From Mesostigma viride (Eukaryota > Streptophyta > Mesostigmatophyceae > Mesostigmatales > Mesostigmataceae), in the NCBI GenBank assembly GCA_009746045.1, contig RPFO01002250.1, forward strand, positions 27,501 through 58,235: DNA of 30,735 bases. The letters run 5' to 3'. This document shows, one piece after another, positions 26,340 through 30,735 of the stretch. A model generated the notes under the pieces. That model searched no databases and was not told where the DNA came from. It saw nothing but the letters and a program-made list of their open reading frames with translations. Numbering within the stretch: the stretch's first letter is position 1; each line of letters begins with the position of its first letter. Made by a program: the position numbers and the translations under genes.

Positions 26340-28752
26340 GGGAGAGAGGCGCATCGGAGGGTTGCCCTGATCGGAGGGGGGCTGAATGCAGAAGACGAGG
26401 CCGTTTCCAAAAAGTCGAGGGGGACGGCGCTGCTGGAAGTGCACAACTATTTCAAGACGCACATGGAGGAATCCTGGGATAAGCCGGAGGTGCCCCTTCA
26501 GGACCAGAAAGAAATATGGAATTTGATTCATGGGGTTTCAAGCAGCACTGAGAAGGCAAGGAAGGACGGGGAGGGGGAGGAGGGTGGTGAGGAGCGGGTT
26601 GGAGGGCGATTGAACGAGGGTGGTTTGTCCGAATCGGAGAAAACCCAAGTCTACGACTTCATCTCGGCTGTGAAGGATGAAACGGTCGCTCCGAACGACG
26701 ACAGTAGATGTGGAATGCCGATTGAGGACAAGCTGGCCAAGGAGCTTGCAGAGTTTCTGGACATCGTGGCAGCGGACAAGCTGGACGGGGAGGGAAGGGT
26801 GATGAGGAAGGGGGGGGGATCAAACAGGAAGGGTGGAGGAGTCTAGCCCGCTTTCGATTCTGGCCGTCTATCATGGCAACCGTGAAGGCCAAACACGTTC
26901 CTCCTCAGTGCTTGTATGACCTGACATACATGGCCAAGATCTTCTGCGAGGTGATGGTCCAGCTTTTCATGATCTACAACCGCGATTTGGGGAAATACCC
27001 CGAACCACGCGACCTCGGCTGGTTGCCGATGCAGCCTTCGGAAGCCGACAGCGCCCTTCAGAGGGTGGCCGATACGGTCGCTGTAGCTGCCAAGAGACTA
27101 AGGGCGGTTATCAGGCCAACGGGGAGGGACGATTCCACCTTCCCACTTGCACTGCTGGAGAGGACGGATTTTTGGACGACCCACAAGGAGGAAACGAAAT
27201 GGTGGGTCCTGATTGCGCCCGAACCCCCAACCGAACAGGCTGTGGTGCCCCAACCCGTACAGCCTGTGGCGGGGGCTGTGGTGGTGACGGGGGCTGTGCC
27301 GGAGGAAGGCCAAGCCGAACATGCCGAGGCAGAGGACGTCCAGTCGGGTCGCCAAAAAAAGGTGGGGGAGAAGCGGGAACCCCCGCGGAAGTTTGGGTCG
27401 GAGGAGATGGCATCCGAAATCGAGCAGCAGGGCCCGTGGATTTCTAAGAGAGTTTACACGTCTGACGGGGAAGAGACCTGTGAGTTCATGATGAAGACTT
27501 TCGCGTGGGAGAAAAGCGATGGGCCGACACGGTTGGCTCAAGTGGTACTTAATGCAATGGAGGGGTTCGAATTTGTTGTGAAGAGGAAGGGGGGGTGAAC
27601 CAGCCAGATATCAAGAATGGGGTAGTGCTGCTGAATTTGGAACATCACGCCAAGCTGTGGAATGATGAGGAATTGTTGAAGGGTCGAACGGGTTCGTGGG
27701 TGGAGAAAAGGGACTGGAAGGCGGCGAAGGATTGTGGAGATTTCAATGGTGTGAAGGACGACTGGTCGTCGTACCTAGGCGATTTCACGGGATTCTTCAA
27801 CCCACCCGTGATCTTCATTGGGTCAAAGGAGCAGGTGGATGGGTTTAAGGTCCTTCTGAAGGTACTTGGGAAGCGGCCTGAGGGGGAGGATATTTCCAAT
27901 CCCAACGGCCGTTCGGGCAAGGAAATTGCGGGTGCAGCCCAGAAGCGTCCGCTGGAGACGGCAGGCGCTGGCACCAAAAAGAAACGCCGGAAGCGCGCCG
28001 CCTCGGAGACCCCCGCGGCCGAAGACGTCTCAATGGGGGATGATGAGGATGTCGGGTCACATGGGGGTGATGATGGGGAGGAGGTTGGTGATGATGGTGC
28101 CGGCGATGATGAGGGGGACGGGAATGAGGGTGGTGATAAGGGGGGCGGGTCGAAGGACGGAGAGGGGGGGGTTCGAAGGGCGGAGAGGGGGGCGGGTCGA
28201 AGGGCGGAGAGGGGGGGGGTCGAAGGACGGAGAGGGGGGCGGGTCGAAGGGCGGAGAGGGGGGGGGTCGAAGGGCGGAGAGGGGGGGGGTCGAAGGACGG
28301 AGAGGGGGGCGGGTCGAAGGGCGGAGAGGGGAGGGGGTCGAAGGATGGAGAGGGGGGCGGAGAGAAGGGCGGAGAGGGGAGGGGGTCGAAGGGCGGAGAG
28401 GGGGGCGGGTCGAAGGGCGGAGAGGGGGGCGGGTCAAAGGGTGGAGAGGGGGGCGGGTCAAAGGGCGGAGAGGGGGGCGGGTCCAAGGGCGGAGAGGGGG
28501 GGGAGAGAAGGGTGGAGAGGGGGGCGGGTCAAAGGGCGGAGAGGGGGGCGGGTCGAAGGGCGGAGAGGGGGGCGGGTCGACCGGCGCATCGGGGGAAGGG
28601 GGGAAGGAGGGGGGGGAGGGGAGGGAGGCTCGAGGGGGAATTCGGGGGCGTCGGGGGGGGGATGTTGGGGCGTGCCGTCGACTACTGCAAAAAGCTCCTT
28701 TCGCCTGGCGGGCACGTTCGATCAAGAGCAACGGCTAGTCATCTGTCAAAGG
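26340..28752 (+). CDS. Exon C of proposed multi-exon gene, with homopolymer frame breaks
   Basis: Begins GREAHRRVALIGGGLNAED. The first frame reads to TAG 26846, but from a G9 run at 26810-26818 the -1 frame is open as GWRSLARFRFWPS straight into ATG 26873 (MATVKAKHVPPQ). That frame stops at 27598, just after a G7 run (27589-27595); the -1 frame continues as NQPDIKNGVVLLNLEHHAKLW without an ATG. It carries a KKKRRKRAA nuclear-localisation-like patch (about 27975), an acidic stretch and a Gly/Ser/Lys/Glu minisatellite (28141-28600) where the frame shifts once more. The exon ends SHLSKG at the GTAAGT donor. Each repair is one added base in a run. No domain is recognised. Alternatively this is two or three adjacent genes. 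Confidence 0.55.
28141..28600. repeat. G-rich 24-bp coding minisatellite
   Basis: About 19 units of a GGCGGGTCGAAGGGCGGAGA-type motif followed by a run of G, with length changes in the G runs (5-9). In one frame it encodes GGSKGGEG repeats; in the others Arg/Glu/Gly repeats (RRAERGAG, VEGRRGG). Confidence 0.9.
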
Positions 28753-28871
28753 GTAAGTTAATCTGAGTGAATATGGTCGGTTAAATTATGATGTTTGCAT
28801 ATTCCCAAGTTTGATTTGCGATTGTAATGATAACTAATTGCGCCGCTCGTCATTGCTTGTCCCACACACAG
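28753..28871 (+). other. Intron 3 (119 bp), canonical
   Basis: CAAAGG/GTAAGT donor at 28753 and TTGTCCCACACACAG acceptor ending 28871. The interval is AT-rich, unlike both flanks. Joining places one base before and two after in a Gly codon (SKG then DESEEE), giving an open acidic frame downstream. Confidence 0.8.
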
Positions 28872-29690
28872 GTGACGAGTCTGAAGAGGAGCCGCCAAAG
28901 GATGACGCGCATGGCGGCCCACCCAAAGGGTTTGAGGAAGATTCGGAAGAATCGGAAGAATCGGAACCTGAGGAGGAAGCGCCACAAAGACGTGTCACAG
29001 TTACCGCAACCCAGCCCAAGCCACTAGACAAGAAAGTGCCACCACCAAGTTGGCAGACGTGGATGGAGAATCTGGAAGGTGGGGGGGGGGGAAACGGGTC
29101 GTGCCCCGCTCGCCTGTTGGATGTCCGGTTTCGGTATTGTGCAAGCACGGCGGGGAATTTTGCCAGTATCGGAAGAACCAATCCCAGCGCCTTGATACGT
29201 TGTGGAAGCCCACGTGGGCTGCTGATTCGGTGGCTAAACTCAATGCAGACCCAATGAAGCTGGCACACATGCCTGATTTCCACGTCGACACGTTCCTGGT
29301 GCATGGAGTCGTTCGAAAGGTGGATAAAACGGGCGTGTGGTACGTTAAATTTTGGGCAGAAGGGTGTGACGAAAAGGGAATCTGGATTAATGGGGAGCAG
29401 GGGACGATGCCCAACATAATTTTCAAGGTACAACAAGACGAGATGCGGAACTGTTTCAAGCCACCTGAGGGAACGTATTTGGAGTGGTGGATGGACAAGG
29501 GGTACCTGGCGACCAGATCTTCCCCAGCGACCAGATCTTCCCCACGACTCCAAGAGAAGGGGGGAGACCAAGCCGCAGGGCAGGGCAAACGAAAACCTCA
29601 AGGGAAGGCTGGCGCAGATGTGCGGGAGGGGGTGTAAAGAAGACGAGCGGACGGGCACCTGTAAAGAAACGCCTGTTAGTAGGTAGTTAG
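28872..29690 (+). CDS. Exon D of proposed multi-exon gene (C-terminus)
   Basis: Reads DESEEEPPKDDAHGG then EEDSEESEESEPEEEAPQ, a long acidic tract, then VPPPSWQTWMENLEGGG. At a G11 run (29081-29091) this frame degenerates and the -1 frame continues as a well-formed region: RVVPRSPVGCPVSVLCKHGGEFC, FHVDTFLVHGVVRKV, GVWYVKFWAEGCDEKGIWING and FKPPEGTYLEWWMDKGYL. A 17-bp duplication (CCAGATCTTCCCCAGCGA type, 29511-29545) follows. The frame stops at 29637, but past the G5 run at 29628-29632 the -1 frame gives VKKTSGRAPVKKRLL and ends at TAG 29690, a basic tail that fits a nuclear protein. No domain named; WYVKFW suggests a small beta-barrel fold, speculation only. Confidence 0.55.
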
Positions 29691-29970
29691 ATAGCTTGAT
29701 CTGAACTCGTGTACATTTGTAAAGATCGATCTGTACATCTGTCTCCAGAGCATTCACTTGAATATTCAAAGTTCAAGTGGGAATTACTGGTTGGGTTGTG
29801 CACAGGCTTGTGCACAATTTTGGCAATAATTATAATTCGTTCTATAAATAGAACTAGCGGGGTCGTGGAGAGGGTTGTGCAATTGTAAATTTAATCTACA
29901 ACTTGTCTCACTTGCTTACCCTCCGAGTGCATGACACTTTGACAAAAACAGCCAATTTTACCCCGACTTG
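29691..29970. other. 3' flank of the large gene
   Basis: No gene seen. Contains GTGTACATTTGTAA and TGTACATCTGT (about 29710-29740) and the short repeat TTGTGCACAGGCTTGTGCACAA at about 29796. Confidence 0.4.
29843..29850 (+). promoter_or_regulatory. TATA-box-like site
   Basis: TATAAATA in an otherwise mixed sequence. No ORF follows in the next 800 bases of the window, so it may serve a transcript that is non-coding or starts to the right, or be chance. Confidence 0.3.
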
Positions 29971-30020
29971 AATAAATTTTAATAAATGTTAATAAATTTT
30001 AATAAATTTTAATAAATTTA
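29971..30020. repeat. AATAAATTTT 10-bp repeat, 5 copies
   Basis: Five consecutive 10-bp units (one with GTT instead of TTT). Each contains AATAAA, so five poly(A)-signal-like hexamers lie in phase with the DNA helix. It could be a 3'-end region for the gene upstream or a simple microsatellite. Confidence 0.85.
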
Positions 30021-30735
30021 AGCAATCTAGTAATGAAAAGTGCACGCGGAAAGCGCACCAGTGACCAAATTGCATGAAATGGTAATGATTTCATGTGGAA
30101 ACGCATTCACAATGAGCATCAATTGTCATGTATTTGTTGAAATGGCGTCTCCTCAAGTAATAAAATTTGGCATGGGTATTGTAGATTGATTGTGGGCCCC
30201 CCCCACATGGCTTTTAATACATCCTAGGCTACTTCATGCAAGGGTGGGAATGTAAGCTACCCTTGCTCTAGGTGCACCAGGGCACCGGCACCACCATGCT
30301 GTCTCAGGTTCAACCCGCCTACTAAGGGGGGGATCCTGGCACAGGGGAGGAAGATCATGTAGCACATATTCCTTGCTGGATGCGTGGAGGTGGAAGAAGC
30401 CGCGTAATCGAACTAACCTAACTCTAAGCTATCTAGTCTAGAAAATCCTAGAACTACACTACTCAGTGGCCGGGGTACTCTGTGGCATGCCTTTAGTGCA
30501 CATGTGCACTTACTTACTCACTTACTTACTTACTTACTTACTTTCTTATGAAGTGAGACAACTATCAAAGAGACAACTATGCCTGGACGCGTGGCGATCC
30601 AACACTGTGGTTCCAAGACTAGCTAGGTAGTTATCTGAGAGGAAAGACGTGAAGGCCGCAGGAGCCGCGTGGCTATCTCTAGGAAGACCTGCATGGAGGA
30701 GACAAAGGGTAACAAGAAAGGTTGGTAGGGAAAAA
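30021..30735. other. Non-coding right end, possible SINE-like element
   Basis: No supported ORF. GGTTCAACCC at 30307-30316 fits a Pol III B box (GWTCRANNC). About 190 bases later comes a (TTAC)n tail. GAGACAACTAT occurs twice (about 30556 and 30570). No clear A box was found at the proper distance, so the SINE reading is weak. Confidence 0.3.
30508..30545. repeat. (TTAC)n microsatellite
   Basis: About nine copies of a TTAC/CTTA tetranucleotide with one interruption (ACTCACTT). Confidence 0.9.

Noticed and set aside
27845-28731. Proline-rich minus-strand ORFs (PPPSPPFDPP repeats)
   Set aside because: Mirror image of the G-rich coding minisatellite; the + strand frames connect to spliced flanks, the minus ones do not.
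28834-29769. 311-residue minus-strand ORF opposite the last exon
   Set aside because: Ser/Pro/Leu-rich composition typical of an antisense shadow; the + strand has a canonical intron acceptor and matching acidic/basic protein segments.

Overview
This window looks like nuclear DNA of a eukaryote that carries, or descends from a lineage that carried, a plastid; a green alga is the best guess, but the species cannot be named from sequence alone. The reasons are GT-AG introns whose flanking reading frames join in phase, AATAAA-type 3' ends, a DIRS/Ngaro-like tyrosine-recombinase retrotransposon, MYND-finger and F-box-like genes, a decayed AT-rich plastid-type rpoB fragment, and very large simple-sequence and satellite arrays. 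Every recognisable gene except the rpoB relic reads on the + strand.

Layout: 0.1-2.8 kb holds a small acidic/basic protein, a MYND-finger protein and an F-box-like protein. 3.8-7.3 kb is a retrotransposon (Gag-like ORF, then RT-RNase H and the start of a tyrosine recombinase) that is cut off at its 3' end. 7.5-9.06 kb is an 8-copy satellite of about 208 bp. 9.07-15.4 kb is a dense row of short genes: a duplicated family of unknown function (9348 and 11501), a second MYND gene with a broken frame (10326), and a family with paired Cys/His clusters (12420, 13802, 14610). Several of these are preceded by the same cassette of about 278 bp. 15.6-16.1 kb is the rpoB fragment, and 16.2-16.6 kb is a 79-bp tandem repeat.

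From 17.3 to 29.7 kb I propose one multi-exon gene: a Pro/Ala-rich exon (17290-17589), a 405-codon-class exon with no recognised family (24568-25722), a long exon with a nuclear-localisation-like patch and a G-rich minisatellite (26340-28752), and a terminal acidic/basic exon (28872 to about 29690). Intron 1 is about 7 kb and consists mostly of about 1,000 copies of the hexamer CCTTGT followed by 19 units of a 45/46-bp palindrome repeat. Intron 2 holds 10-11 more palindrome units at an exact 46-bp period.

The signal tying the window together is the perfect palindrome CCAACGGCCGTTGG and its near variants. It occurs roughly 55-60 times: singly between genes, once per 208-bp satellite monomer, two to four times per gene-upstream cassette, and tandemly in both introns. 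Each palindrome holds two opposed Myb-type cores (CAACGG/CCGTTG). A second pattern is that nearly all broken reading frames sit at G or A homopolymers and need the same correction (one missing base), which points to consensus under-calling rather than gene decay.
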